DNA from: Peribacillus sp. FSL P2-0133
GTDB taxonomy: Bacteria > Bacillota > Bacilli > Bacillales > DSM-1321
Direction of reading: 5' to 3'
Assembly (NCBI RefSeq): GCF_037975445.1
Contig: NZ_CP150254.1
Coordinates: 990,001-1,054,000 of the forward strand
DNA: 64,000 nt
The notes beneath the pieces were generated by a model. That model saw only the letters and a program-made list of their open reading frames with translations. It did no database searches and was not told where the DNA came from. This document shows, one piece after another, positions 1 through 9,382 of this stretch. Every line of letters begins with the position of its first letter. The stretch's first letter is position 1. The position numbers and the translations under genes are program-made.

Positions 1-1
1 T

Positions 2-859
2 GAAGTGATTCATTCCGGAAGTTTAGCGACAAAATCATCTTCAGGCATTCACTTGAATGGCTTGTTTGTCGGCTCAGAAGGTACGCTAGGTGTATTTACT
101 GAACTGACTTTAAAGGTATACGGCATTCCTGAAGTCACCATGGCTGGGAGAGCTTCATTTCCAACCGTCGAACAGGCAGTATCTGCGGTTAATGGGATCA
201 TGCTTGCTGGAATCCCGATTGCACGAATTGAATTGGTTGATGCCGAGTCCATAAAAAAAGTTAATCAATTCATGGACAAATCCTATGATGTCCAACCAAC
301 TTTATTCCTCGAGTTTCATGGGAATTTTGCCGGACTGGAACAGGACGTCAAATTTGCCAAGGAAATCGTAAGTGATTTTGGCTGTGGGGATATCCAGTTT
401 GAAACCGATTCAAAAGCACGGAATGCCTTATGGGAAGCGCGCCATAACCTCGCATACGCATTCATTCACAGCGCACCTGGAAAGAAGCTGATGGTGACCG
501 ACGTAAGTGTGCCCCTTCATGAATTATCGAATGCCATACTGGATACAAGGAAGAAGGTCGAACAATCCAAAGTGGAGGGTGCGATTGTAGGACATGTAGG
601 TGACGGGAATTATCATGTATTGTTCATGATCGATCTGAAAAATCCTGAAGAAGTTAAAGAAGCGAAGAGGTTAAATGAAGAAATCGTCGAATATGCATTA
701 ACAAAAGGCGGTACATGTACGGGTGAACATGGGGTAGGACTTGGAAAATCGAAGTATCAGCGAAGGGAGCATGGAGGAGCTTACGAAGTGATGAAAACGA
801 TCAAACAGGGATTAGATCCGAAAGGAATAATGAATCCTGGGAAGATCTTCATAGATTAA
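2..859 (+). CDS. FAD-binding oxidase, GlcD/D-lactate dehydrogenase type (5' truncated by window)
   Basis: This is the C-terminal 285 residues of a flavoprotein oxidase of the glycolate oxidase GlcD / D-lactate dehydrogenase family, which oxidises 2-hydroxy acids to 2-oxo acids. The reading frame is open from base 2, so the start lies outside the window. The first residues are the end of the FAD-binding-4 domain (GSEGTLGVFTELTLKV). The FAD-oxidase C-terminal domain follows, with the family motifs GHVGDGNYHV and GEHGVG and the usual ending NPGKIF. Intact members are about 450-470 residues, so roughly 60 percent is present. The substrate cannot be decided from this part. A two-way hairpin at 1204-1241 lies between it and ald. 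Confidence 0.9.
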   Translation, partial: EVIHSGSLATKSSSGIHLNGLFVGSEGTLGVFTELTLKVYGIPEVTMAGRASFPTVEQAVSAVNGIMLAGIPIARIELVDAESIKKVNQFMDKSYDVQPTLFLEFHGNFAGLEQDVKFAKEIVSDFGCGDIQFETDSKARNALWEARHNLAYAFIHSAPGKKLMVTDVSVPLHELSNAILDTRKKVEQSKVEGAIVGHVGDGNYHVLFMIDLKNPEEVKEAKRLNEEIVEYALTKGGTCTGEHGVGLGKSKYQRREHGGAYEVMKTIKQGLDPKGIMNPGKIFID

Positions 860-1203
860 GAGGCATATTCTATTTTGTAGATTAGTAATAACATCAAACA
901 AACTTGATCCCATATAAAATGTGGTGGAAATCTTGCGTATTATTGGGGCCAAGCCGAAAATGCCAATTACATATCACGAAATATAAACATTTATTCGCAT
1001 AAAAATGATTTTCGACTTTAATTCGAGCTCTAATCGGAAAAATGGTCCATTCGATCTGATAATTCGACCTATATCTAGTTAAATCGCCCGATCGTGCCGA
1101 TATTCCGACTATATTCGGAATATCGCCAGTAGTGCGAGATAATCCGACATGATCCAGATATTGTATGAAGAAGTACAGCTTCAACGGGATTCTCGTCCAA
1201 AAA
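860..1203. other. Intergenic stretch with degenerate TCGA/CGA-rich repeats
   Basis: No gene is supported here; an opposite-strand open frame across 894-1220 has no ribosome binding site or recognisable sequence. Between about 1009 and 1160 short motifs such as ATTCGA, AATCGG and ATTCCGA recur at irregular 12-20 base spacing, ending in the local inverted repeat ATTCCGACTATATTCGGAAT (1092-1111). The block looks like an intergenic repeat of unknown function. Confidence 0.4.
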
Positions 1204-1246
1204 AATAAGACTCCAGACAAGATTGTGTCTGGAGTCTTATTTTTTT
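1204..1246. terminator. Bidirectional terminator between the glcD-like gene and ald
   Basis: A 16-bp perfect stem (AATAAGACTCCAGACA, 1204-1219, with its complement 1226-1241) has a 6-base loop and T runs on both strands. It can end both converging transcription units. Confidence 0.9.
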
Positions 1247-1247
1247 A

Positions 1248-2381
1248 TTAAGCGTTAATGTTATTTGAGTTTAAGGCATTTTCAACACTTACATAGTTGT
1301 AGCCAAGGTCTGTGGCAACTGCTTCGAACGTGATTTCACCGTTCGCAACATTGACGCCTTTAGCAAGTGCATCATTTTCAAGGATTGCTTTGATGGCACC
1401 TTTGTTTGCAATTTGAAGTGCAAATGGTACTGTTACGTTAGTTAATGCAACTGTAGAAGTTTGAGGCACTGCTCCTGGCATATTCGCCACTGCATAATGC
1501 ACTACTCCATGTTTAACATAAGTAGGGTTATCATGTGTTGTTATGTGGTCGACCGTTTCAAAGATACCGCCTTGGTCGATTGCAACATCTACAATGACTG
1601 AACCAGGAGACATCGATTTAACCATTTCTTCAGTAACGAGCTTAGGAGCTTTAGCACCTGGAATCAATACAGCACCGATTACTAAATCGGCATCTTTAAC
1701 TGCTTCCGCAATATTATAAGGGTTGGAGATAAGTGTAGTCAGTTCATTTCCGAAAATATCATCAAGTTGACGTAGACGGTCAGGGCTTAAGTCAAGAATG
1801 GTAACATCTGCGCCTAATCCAATAGCGATTTTAGCAGCATTCGTTCCAACCATACCTCCGCCGACAACAGCGACCTTACCACGTTTAACTCCAGGAACTC
1901 CGCTTAATAGTATTCCTTTGCCGCCGTTATTTTTTTCAAGGAACTGAGCACCGATTTGTGCAGCCATGCGTCCTGCAACTTCACTCATTGGTGTCAATAA
2001 AGGAAGTGTGCGGTTTACTGCAACCGTTTCATAAGCAATGGCCAAGACACCGCTTTCTTTTAGGGCCTGAGCTAGTGCTGGTTCAGCCGCAAGATGTAAA
2101 TATGTGAAAAGGATTAAATCTTTTCGGAAATATTTATATTCAGATGAGATAGGTTCTTTTACTTTCATGATCATTTCTGTGCTTGACCAAACGCTAGCAG
2201 CGTCCTCGACTATAACAGCACCAGCTTCTTGATATGATTCATTTGTAAAACTGCTTCCTAGACCTGCGTTCATTTCGATTAATACTTCGTGACCTGCATT
2301 GACTAATGCCACAACCCCAGCTGGAGTGATAGCTACACGGTTTTCATTGTTTTTAATCTCTTTTGGAATTCCTATTCTCAT
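1248..2381 (-). CDS. ald: Alanine dehydrogenase
   Basis: Full-length 377-residue alanine dehydrogenase, which converts L-alanine to pyruvate and ammonia with NAD+. In sporulating Bacillus it is used for alanine catabolism. The N-terminus [20 protein letters not shown] carries substrate-binding Arg15. Lys75 and His96 are the expected active-site residues. The NAD-binding Rossmann motif GGGMVGTNA is at 174-182 and the family motif [15 protein letters not shown] is present. ATG at 2381 is preceded by a GGAGGG ribosome binding site. An 18-bp palindrome lies about 100 bp upstream, and a PucR-family regulator lies two genes away, which suggests inducible control as with AdeR of B. subtilis. Confidence 0.97.
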   Translation of the reverse strand: MRIGIPKEIKNNENRVAITPAGVVALVNAGHEVLIEMNAGLGSSFTNESYQEAGAVIVEDAASVWSSTEMIMKVKEPISSEYKYFRKDLILFTYLHLAAEPALAQALKESGVLAIAYETVAVNRTLPLLTPMSEVAGRMAAQIGAQFLEKNNGGKGILLSGVPGVKRGKVAVVGGGMVGTNAAKIAIGLGADVTILDLSPDRLRQLDDIFGNELTTLISNPYNIAEAVKDADLVIGAVLIPGAKAPKLVTEEMVKSMSPGSVIVDVAIDQGGIFETVDHITTHDNPTYVKHGVVHYAVANMPGAVPQTSTVALTNVTVPFALQIANKGAIKAILENDALAKGVNVANGEITFEAVATDLGYNYVSVENALNSNNINA

Positions 2382-2481
2382 CTTAATCCCTCCAATAATG
2401 TGTTTTTACTATTTGTATCACAAGTATAGTTGGAAAAAGAAATAGTTAGTATGTGGAAATCAGAAAATTGAAAATGGTGTA

Positions 2482-2499
2482 TTTGTGGAATTCCACAAA
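2482..2499. promoter_or_regulatory. 18-bp perfect palindrome upstream of ald, candidate operator
   Basis: TTTGTGGAATTCCACAAA is perfectly self-complementary and lies about 100 bp upstream of the ald start. A related half, TATGTGGAAAT, sits just beside it. A binding site for the neighbouring PucR-type regulator is the natural reading, but this is inference. Confidence 0.55.
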
Positions 2500-2553
2500 C
2501 GCAGTGTCAAAAAATATGGGCTCGCCAGGAACAAGACCTTTTTAAAGCTGAAT

Positions 2554-3375
2554 TCAATTCTTTGCAATAGGCTCTTGAATGCGCTCTAAAATCCTTCTTT
2601 TCTTATAAAGCATGATTCCCGTATCGGCTATATCGGCAATCATGGAACGATTTGTAAGGGCGCCAAAGATTATTCCGGCAACAGGAACCATTTGCAAAAG
2701 CTTTTTCCAGCCAAACTGATCACGGTATGTATAAACGACTTCCCGCCAACCTTGCAGTTCGGATGCTATTTCCCTTTTTGATTGGGAATCGGTCTGGTTC
2801 ATTTTCGACAATTCATTTAAAAGAGCCTTTTTGCCGACAACATCCGATGTTGTGAATTGCAGACATTTGACGATGAAAATACGTTCTTGGCGGTCTTTAG
2901 GATTGAAGCCATATGTGATGGCGATATCCTGAAGCGTTTTGATCGACATGCCGAGAAGAAGGGGGATGTCGATGGCCAAGGTGAAGATTCCGCCAATCCC
3001 TGTAGTGGCACCTTGAACCGTTGCCAATTTGCTGCCTGAATTTTTAATATCCTGACTCACGCTATCCATGATATGGAGGGGCATGCTTGAAACATCTTCC
3101 AGGGCTTTAATTTCCAACTCGGGAACCTTGGCTTGCAGCTGACTTAGAATATGAGATTCTTTCGTTAAATATTTTCCGCCATTCTGAATGTAGCTGCCGA
3201 TTTCATCAAGCATGACACCCAACTTTTTCTGAATGAAATCCGGTGTCAACTTATCCAATAGCTTGAAGGGGATCCGCCCGATCCGTTCCCAAAACCATAG
3301 TCCTTTCTGATCTTTCTCCCATTTTTCAATGATTGTTAATTCTTTTTCAAGCTCTTCTTTTGTTTCAAGTTTCAT
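2554..3375 (-). CDS. EcsC family protein
   Basis: A 273-residue protein of the EcsC family, whose molecular function is not settled. It shows the family pattern: an N-terminal charged helix, a central glycine-rich hydrophobic segment (about residues 120-145, GATTGIGGIFTLAIDIPLLL), and a second hydrophobic segment near residue 230 (LLQMVPVAGIIFGALTNRS). This implies membrane association. ATG at 3375 follows a GGAAAGG ribosome binding site. It lies between the PucR-type regulator and ald on the same strand, with gaps of about 50 and 170 bp, so it may be read through from the regulator gene. Nothing ties it to alanine metabolism beyond position. Confidence 0.85.
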   Translation of the reverse strand: MKLETKEELEKELTIIEKWEKDQKGLWFWERIGRIPFKLLDKLTPDFIQKKLGVMLDEIGSYIQNGGKYLTKESHILSQLQAKVPELEIKALEDVSSMPLHIMDSVSQDIKNSGSKLATVQGATTGIGGIFTLAIDIPLLLGMSIKTLQDIAITYGFNPKDRQERIFIVKCLQFTTSDVVGKKALLNELSKMNQTDSQSKREIASELQGWREVVYTYRDQFGWKKLLQMVPVAGIIFGALTNRSMIADIADTGIMLYKKRRILERIQEPIAKN

Positions 3376-3424
3376 ATGATCAACCTTTCCACACTTCTAG
3401 TATTCCATATCAGGGAATATATCA

Positions 3425-4681
3425 TTAATTTTTCTTGTGAAATTCATCATATTGATTAAGTTTAATGTTAAGAAAGAGGGACATTTTTTGAATCGGGTCT
3501 TTTAGCCGAATATTTCCCACTTCAGAGATTCTTTTTAATCTGTAATTCAATGTATTCACATGGATATGAAGATTACTTGAAGCTTCATTTGGGTTGCAGT
3601 CCTTCTCTAGATAGACAGTGAGTGTTTGCAGCATTTCCGTCTGGTTCTTCATGTCATATGCTTTTAGCTTAAGGATGGAAGGATGAACACGACGCTGTTT
3701 GTTGCTTGCGAGTGTTTCAATCATTTGAAACATGCCAAGTTCTTCATAATGTAAAATGAGTTTCATGTCATCCGGGAAAATATTCTTCATTTTAAGGGTG
3801 TATTGAGCTTCTTCGTAACTTGATTTAACATCCATTAAGTTTTTATACATATTGCCAGCCGTTCCAAGAATATGCTCGACACCGAAACGCCGTTTCATCT
3901 CCAGAATGAAAAAAGGAATGAACTCATAAATCGATGAAGTGAAAGAAGGGCTGTTTTCCTGGTTGCCTCCCGCGAAAAGAATGAGCTTGTTATGGTCAAT
4001 GGCAAATAAGGAACTGTTTATCTTTTGAGTGGTCGTTAACATGTATGAAATGTAGCGCTCCACTTCACGATTGATCTCTTTAGGAAATTCGAATACCAAT
4101 ATGGAAAAAACCACTGGAACGTGGATGGAAAATTTCTTGAAATTTTCAATTATTTCCGATTCTTCTTGGTAGTGCCCGGTCAACATGCGCCAAAGGAACT
4201 CTTGATGACCTGCTTCTTTCCTTTTCTTTTTCAATTGCAATTGCTGTAACTGGTTCTTCGCCTCCTTGGCAGCGAATTGGAGAAATTTCATATCTTCTTC
4301 GGAGAAAGGTTCATTTACTTCCAAAGCCCAAATGAAACCAAGTACTTCATTATTTTTCCGGATGGAAACCGCAACCCTGTTACCGAGACCGACATCATTG
4401 ATGGCCCCGATTTTAATGGGGGCATCTGCTTTCAATAACGCGGGGATGAAGCCATCTTTCCATAAACTGTTGATGACCTTTTCAGGGACACGTCTTCCGA
4501 TTATGGTCATAATACGAGCCTGATCCGTAGTATCATCGTGTGTGCTATAAGCAAGTAAGCGATGGTTACCGTCCTCGATTGTAATGGGGCAACCCAAAAC
4601 AGAACTGATTCTATCGGCAAACTCCATCATATCTCCATAAAGGTCTTTAAAAATATCTCTATTTTTTTCGAATTCCTTCAT
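3425..4681 (-). CDS. PucR/CdaR-family transcriptional regulator, possible AdeR-type activator of ald
   Basis: A 418-residue regulator. The N-terminal third is GAF-like (SVLGCPITIEDGNHRLLAYS), the middle is the GGDEF-like CdaR region, and the C-terminal 60 residues form the PucR-type helix-turn-helix (NPNEASSNLHIHVNTLNYRL, then KRI). This family senses small metabolites and usually activates catabolic genes nearby. B. subtilis AdeR, which activates ald, has this architecture, and ald is two genes downstream here. Assignment to AdeR is therefore reasonable but inferred from context. ATG at 4681 has a GAGGGG ribosome binding site. Confidence 0.88.
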   Translation of the reverse strand: MKEFEKNRDIFKDLYGDMMEFADRISSVLGCPITIEDGNHRLLAYSTHDDTTDQARIMTIIGRRVPEKVINSLWKDGFIPALLKADAPIKIGAINDVGLGNRVAVSIRKNNEVLGFIWALEVNEPFSEEDMKFLQFAAKEAKNQLQQLQLKKKRKEAGHQEFLWRMLTGHYQEESEIIENFKKFSIHVPVVFSILVFEFPKEINREVERYISYMLTTTQKINSSLFAIDHNKLILFAGGNQENSPSFTSSIYEFIPFFILEMKRRFGVEHILGTAGNMYKNLMDVKSSYEEAQYTLKMKNIFPDDMKLILHYEELGMFQMIETLASNKQRRVHPSILKLKAYDMKNQTEMLQTLTVYLEKDCNPNEASSNLHIHVNTLNYRLKRISEVGNIRLKDPIQKMSLFLNIKLNQYDEFHKKN

Positions 4682-4773
4682 TTTTATCTTGCCCCTCGCT
4701 AAAAAAAATTCCTTCTCCTTGAATTTTAAACGATTTCCTATTAATAAGCATAGATAAATCCTTTGTTAAAACA

Positions 4774-4811
4774 GAAAATCCCTACCGATGGAAACCGGAA
4801 GGGATTTTATT
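4774..4811 (-). terminator. Terminator after the first pit gene
   Basis: An inverted repeat (AAAATCCCTACCG, 4774-4786, against CGGAAGGGATTTT, 4796-4808) reads on the minus strand as a hairpin followed by a T-rich run, directly after the pit stop codon. Confidence 0.75.
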
Positions 4812-5810
4812 TTAGAATAAGAAGTTAATTAAAAGATAAAGCAAACCAGCTAATGTTGCCGAGATGGGAATGGTAATGAACCAAGTGATGATCATCCTTT
4901 TTGCCGTTCCCCATTTTACGCCCTTGACACGATGTGCTGATCCAACACCAAGGATTGAAGACGAAATAACATGGGTTGTACTGACTGGCATGTGTATTAC
5001 TGTCGCGCCGAAAATGATGAAAGCACCGGTTAAATCCGCTGCAACACCATTGACCGGACGGATTTTCATGATTTTGCCGCCAACGGTTTTAATGATTTTC
5101 CATCCGCCGACGGAAGTTCCAAGCCCCATTGCTAGTGCACAGGAGAATTGAACCCAGAAGGGGATATCGGTACTTGATGCATAACCATTTGCAATAAGGG
5201 CCATCGTGATGATACCCATCGCTTTTTGAGCGTCGTTCGTTCCGTGGGTATACGATTGAAGTGCCGCAGTAGCAATCTGTATAGTACGGAATTTTTGGTT
5301 TGTTTTTGTCAGGTTATTGTTTTTAAAGACTACTTTAAAGATGCTGTATACGATAAACCCGATTGCAAAAGCAATTAGCGGGGAGAAAATCAAAGCTTGA
5401 AGAATTTTCATGAACCCTTCCCATTTAATGCCCTCGAAGCCTGCTGCAGCAATGGCGGCACCTGCAATCGAACCAATCAATGCATGGGAGGAACTGCTTG
5501 GTATTCCGTAATACCAAGTAAGAAGGTTCCATATGATAGCGGCAAGCAGAGCAGCCATGATTACATATGAACCATTCGGAAGCGTGAACGGATCCACGAT
5601 ATCCTTCGTTATGGTCTTCGCTACTCCAGTAAATGTCATAGCTCCGACGAAGTTCATGATGGCTGCCATGATGATGGCATGCCTAGGCTTCATGGCCTTT
5701 GTTGAAACAGCAGTCGCTATTGCATTGGCTGTATCATGAAAACCATTGATGAAGTCAAATGCTAAAGCAAAGAAAACGATTAATATTGTTAAAATTAATA
5801 AAGTATCCAT
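4812..5810 (-). CDS. pit: Inorganic phosphate transporter, Pit family (copy 1)
   Basis: A 332-residue integral membrane protein that takes up phosphate, probably as a metal-phosphate complex driven by proton symport. Both Pit signature repeats are visible: FDFINGFHDTANAIATAVS near the N-terminus and SYTHGTNDAQKAMGIITMAL in the second half. SSSSHALIGSIAGAA and STTHVISSSILGVG are also present. It lies 15 bp after a PhoU-like gene and is surely cotranscribed with it. Copy 2, highly similar over its full length, lies upstream at 6685-7683. Confidence 0.95.
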   Translation of the reverse strand: MDTLLILTILIVFFALAFDFINGFHDTANAIATAVSTKAMKPRHAIIMAAIMNFVGAMTFTGVAKTITKDIVDPFTLPNGSYVIMAALLAAIIWNLLTWYYGIPSSSSHALIGSIAGAAIAAAGFEGIKWEGFMKILQALIFSPLIAFAIGFIVYSIFKVVFKNNNLTKTNQKFRTIQIATAALQSYTHGTNDAQKAMGIITMALIANGYASSTDIPFWVQFSCALAMGLGTSVGGWKIIKTVGGKIMKIRPVNGVAADLTGAFIIFGATVIHMPVSTTHVISSSILGVGSAHRVKGVKWGTAKRMIITWFITIPISATLAGLLYLLINFLF

Positions 5811-5825
5811 TTATTGGGGTACTCC

Positions 5826-6446
5826 TTAGGCGTTTTTCATTATGATTGTTTCAAGTGTATTGGCCACTGCTTGACAGTGATCGGCGATCTCTTCAAGGCT
5901 TTCGTAAATTTCTTTATATTGAATGATCCTGATTGGGTCTTTTTCAACTGTAAACAAGTTTTTGATTGATTGACGTTGGATTCCGTCACAAACTGATTCA
6001 AGATCTTTAATTTTGATTGCATTTTCACGAATCATTGGCAATTTCTTAGTGGATAGTGTATCGACAGCATTTTCAATCTCATACGTACACTGTTTGATTG
6101 CATCCACAAACTTAAGCATATACTCATCTGCATTGACAATTGAGTACATCTCGAATAATGCTGCACAGTGTTCCAAACCGTCTATGACATCATCCATTCT
6201 CATGGTCAATTCAAGTATATCTTCCCGTTCGATAGGAGTGATGAAGGCATTGTTCAGCTCTTTAATCACATTATGAACCATTGAATCGCCTTTATGCTCA
6301 TAGTCTTTCATCGTATCTGAAAATACTTTGAGATCGGAGATGTTTTTGAGTTTATAATCCGCGAAATAGTCAGCACCTTCTTTAAGGTTTTGAGCGATGT
6401 TAAAAAGCATTACTGCGAATTTGTCTTTTTTTGATTTAAAAGCCAT
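5826..6446 (-). CDS. PhoU-like phosphate transport accessory protein (DUF47)
   Basis: A 206-residue DUF47/PhoU-like protein, mostly helical, of the type paired with Pit transporters. Such partners are thought to restrain or tune Pit activity. The start is ATG at 6446 (MAFKSKKDKFAVMLF), placed 8 bases after a GGGAGGC ribosome binding site. A longer frame starting at 6461 would put the binding site inside the coding sequence and is rejected. The gene is 15 bp upstream of pit copy 1 and forms a two-gene operon with it. Confidence 0.93.
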   Translation of the reverse strand: MAFKSKKDKFAVMLFNIAQNLKEGADYFADYKLKNISDLKVFSDTMKDYEHKGDSMVHNVIKELNNAFITPIEREDILELTMRMDDVIDGLEHCAALFEMYSIVNADEYMLKFVDAIKQCTYEIENAVDTLSTKKLPMIRENAIKIKDLESVCDGIQRQSIKNLFTVEKDPIRIIQYKEIYESLEEIADHCQAVANTLETIIMKNA

Positions 6447-6650
6447 GTTAAAGCCTCCCAATTAGTCATGCAAATTTACGCACTTTAGTCGTACGCTTAG
6501 TATTAACAAATTGATTGTAACGAATTCATGTAGTATCCGTGAAGGTTTTTCGACGAAAATTTACAAAATCTTAATAAAACTTTATATAAAAACACAAGGA
6601 AAATTAAAAAATGGGAAAAACCCTACAATTATAAGGGGAAATCTGCAGAA

Positions 6651-6677
6651 AAAATGCCTTTCCAATATGGAAAGGCA
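6651..6677 (-). terminator. Terminator after pit copy 2
   Basis: Just past the stop of pit copy 2, the inverted repeat GCCTTCC / GGAAAGGC (one bulge) reads on the minus strand as a hairpin followed by six Ts. This separates copy 2 from the PhoU-like/pit operon downstream. Confidence 0.7.
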
Positions 6678-6684
6678 AAAGGTT

Positions 6685-7683
6685 CTATAAAAATAAAGCA
6701 ATTAAATAGTAAATGATTCCAGCTAAGGAAGCAGAAATTGGCAATGTAATGAACCAAGTGATCAACATGTTTTTTGCGGTTCCCCATTTTACCCCTTTGA
6801 TGCGGTGTGCTGAACCGACCCCAAGTATTGAAGAAGAAATGACATGTGTCGTGCTGACCGGCATATGCAGGAAGGTTGCACCGAAAATGATGGATGCTCC
6901 AGTCATATCGGCAGCCACACCGTTAACTGGGCGGATTTTCATGATTTTACCGCCGACGGTTTTGATGATCTTCCAACCTCCGATTGATGTACCAAGTGCC
7001 ATGGCTATTGCGCAGGATAGTTGTACCCAGAAAGGAACTTCAGAGGTAGAGGCATATCCGTTAGCGATCAAAGCCATCGTGATGATACCCATGGATTTTT
7101 GAGCATCATTCGTTCCATGTGTATAAGATTGGATGGCCGCCGTGAGAATTTGTATTCTCCTGAATCGCTTATTGGTTTTTCCTAAATTATTATTTTTGAA
7201 TACTACCTTGAAGATGCTGTATACAATGAATCCAAGCGTGAAGGCGAGGATAGGGGATAGAATCAATGCTTGTACAATTTTAGTGAATCCACTCCATTTA
7301 ATCGCATCGAATCCACTAGCCACGATGGCAGCTCCCGCTATTGAACCAATGATCGCATGGGAGGAACTGCTTGGAATGCCAAAATACCAAGTGATTAAAT
7401 TCCATATTATTGCCGAAAGCAGGGCGGCAAGGATTACATAAGAACCATTGTTCAATGTGAAAGGATCAACGATATCCTTCGTAATGGTATGCGCTACACC
7501 GGTAAAGGTCAGTGCTCCTAATAAATTCATTACCGCAGCCATGATGATTGCATGACGTGGTTTAAGCGCCTTGGTTGATACTGCTGTAGCGATGGCGTTA
7601 GCCGTATCATGGAAACCATTGATAAAGTCAAAGACCAAAGCAAAAATAATAATTAGCGCGGTTAAGATGAGTATGCTATTCAT
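6685..7683 (-). CDS. pit: Inorganic phosphate transporter, Pit family (copy 2)
   Basis: A second 332-residue Pit transporter, the same length as copy 1 and near-identical to it in long blocks, including FDFINGFHDTANAIATAVST, SYTHGTNDAQKSMGIITMAL and the C-terminal STTHVISSSILGVGSAHR. Differences are mostly conservative (for example KALKPRH against KAMKPRH). The pair therefore arose by a local duplication of pit without its PhoU-like partner, or by loss of a second partner. Copy 2 has its own upstream region and a terminator, so the two copies can be regulated separately. Phosphate-metal symport is the family function. Confidence 0.95.
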   Translation of the reverse strand: MNSILILTALIIIFALVFDFINGFHDTANAIATAVSTKALKPRHAIIMAAVMNLLGALTFTGVAHTITKDIVDPFTLNNGSYVILAALLSAIIWNLITWYFGIPSSSSHAIIGSIAGAAIVASGFDAIKWSGFTKIVQALILSPILAFTLGFIVYSIFKVVFKNNNLGKTNKRFRRIQILTAAIQSYTHGTNDAQKSMGIITMALIANGYASTSEVPFWVQLSCAIAMALGTSIGGWKIIKTVGGKIMKIRPVNGVAADMTGASIIFGATFLHMPVSTTHVISSSILGVGSAHRIKGVKWGTAKNMLITWFITLPISASLAGIIYYLIALFL

Positions 7684-8077
7684 ACATGGAGGACTCCCTT
7701 AATTTCAAGTATGTAAAGTATATATGGATTGCCGCCCATGAATGGGCAGGACAGTTTGCAACTCCTCAATAATTAGGATGGGAGTTTTACATTTGATTAT
7801 TCTTAAAATTTGGCACCTTCTTTTTTACTTGGTTTTAAGCCGAACTATTCAATTGTAACGAATTTCATACCTATAAGGATAGATGTTTCGTCATTTTTTT
7901 ACAAAATATTTAACTTTGTGAATGATTAAAAAGATAAAATAATCCCTTTAATATATATAATTGGTATTTAAGTGTGTCTTTTCGCTTAAGAGGCTCTATA
8001 AATCCCGAGGCTTATGGTTAGAAATAGAAGGTGGAGGGATGTATAATTGGTAAATAAAAGTAAGGGGGAATGATGGA
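7684..8077. other. Divergent intergenic region between pit copy 2 and the aldo/keto reductase
   Basis: About 390 bp with no supported gene. It must hold the promoters of both divergent genes. A small inverted repeat GCCCATGAATGGGC lies at about 7733-7746, close upstream of pit. No riboswitch was recognised. Confidence 0.5.
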
Positions 8078-8908
8078 ATGATTTCAAATATTGGGGAAAT
8101 GATCACCTTACATAATGGAGTTAAAATGCCACAGTTGGGTTTCGGTGTATTTAAAGTGAAAAACGGCAATGAAACGGTTGAGTCCGTCAAGAAAGCGATC
8201 GAAGTTGGTTATCGTGCGATTGATACGGCGGCCATTTATGAAAATGAAGAAGGTGTTGGTCAGGCGATTCGGGAATGCGGAGTGCCTCGTGAAGAATTGT
8301 TCATTACATCTAAAGTGTGGAATACAGAGCAAGGATACGAAACGACGCTCCAGGCATTTGATGATAGTTTAAATCGCCTTGGTTTGGAATACTTGGATTT
8401 ATACCTGATCCACTGGCCGGGAAAAGATAAATATCTGGAAACCTGGAGGGCATTGGAAAAGCTTTATAAGGATGGAAAGGTGAAATCAATCGGTGTAAGT
8501 AATTTCCATGTTCATCATTTGGAGAATTTACTTGCAAACAGTGAAGTGAAACCGGTAGTCAATCAAATTGAATTGCATCCACTTTTGACTCAAGTCGAAA
8601 TTCGTGATTACTGTGCAAAACATGAAATAAAGGTTGAGTCTTGGAGCCCGCTAGGCAGAGGGAACCTATTGGAAGAGCCGACAATTAATCATATAGCGAA
8701 GAAGCACGGGAAAAGTTCAGCACAAGTGTTGATTAGATGGCATCTACAACATGATCTAGTTGTAATACCTAAATCGATTACGCCTTCCCGTATCGAGGAA
8801 AATGCAGAGGTATTTGACTTTTCTTTAAGCCTGAATGAAATGAATCAAATAGATGCCTTGAACAAAAATGAACGGTTCGGAAGCAATCCCGATGAACTTT
8901 TGTTCTAA
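8078..8908 (+). CDS. Aldo/keto reductase, YtbE/YvgN-like
   Basis: A 276-residue NADPH-dependent aldo/keto reductase of the bacterial group that includes B. subtilis YvgN and YtbE, which reduce aldehydes and keto compounds. The full catalytic tetrad is present: Asp49 and Tyr54 (DTAAIYENEEGVG), Lys79 (TSKVWN) and His112 (LYLIHWPG). The cofactor-binding GVSNF and IPKSITPSRIEEN motifs are intact. ATG at 8078 has an AAGGGGGAA-type ribosome binding site. It is a single-gene unit closed by a strong hairpin at 8931. The natural substrate is not deducible. Confidence 0.95.
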   Translation: MISNIGEMITLHNGVKMPQLGFGVFKVKNGNETVESVKKAIEVGYRAIDTAAIYENEEGVGQAIRECGVPREELFITSKVWNTEQGYETTLQAFDDSLNRLGLEYLDLYLIHWPGKDKYLETWRALEKLYKDGKVKSIGVSNFHVHHLENLLANSEVKPVVNQIELHPLLTQVEIRDYCAKHEIKVESWSPLGRGNLLEEPTINHIAKKHGKSSAQVLIRWHLQHDLVVIPKSITPSRIEENAEVFDFSLSLNEMNQIDALNKNERFGSNPDELLF

Positions 8909-8930
8909 AAAGAATACTGCAAATGATAGG

Positions 8931-8962
8931 AGGGTGTCCCGAATGGGGCACCCTTTTTCTTT
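8931..8962 (+). terminator. Terminator after the aldo/keto reductase
   Basis: Stem AGGGTGTCCC / GGGGCACCCT with a GAAT loop is followed by TTTTTC. Confidence 0.88.
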
Positions 8963-9382
8963 TTCCTCATGAACATAATTGAGACAGTTATTGCTTATAA
9001 TAACTATGTAACAAAGTTAAGCCTATGGTATACCCGTTTAATATGTCTGTTAATCCTGTTTTCGTTGCCAAATATTTTTAAAAATAATTAGGTTTTAGAT
9101 TAATTAAACGGGGAAAATAATGAGTACAGCGGCAAACAAAAAGAAAAAATTCACTAACATGAGGATTGTCCAATCAGTTACTCAAGGGCTATAGCTAGCT
9201 AACTCCACCCAATAACTAAAACATTCACATTCATTAGATATTGTGCGTAATCGGCATCATACCATTTGAATGTAAAAGTTAAAAATAACTGAAAAAAGGC
9301 ATGACAATATGGAAGTGATTTGATTTCTTGGAGTCTGCTGCAGAAATTGAAAAAATAACTAATTTGAAGGAGGAAATATATT
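8963..9382. other. Intergenic, no supported gene
   Basis: An AT-rich stretch. A 24-codon open frame beginning ATGAGTACAGCG near 9120 has only a weak GGGG ribosome binding site and no recognisable sequence, so it is not called. The promoter for the following small membrane gene is presumably in this segment. Confidence 0.4.

Noticed and set aside
5..859. Complete glcD gene starting at base 5
   Set aside because: The frame is open to the window edge and the FAD-binding half is missing, so the first ATG is internal.
894..1220. 108-codon minus-strand frame
   Set aside because: It lies over repeat DNA and the terminator, has no ribosome binding site and no family-like sequence.
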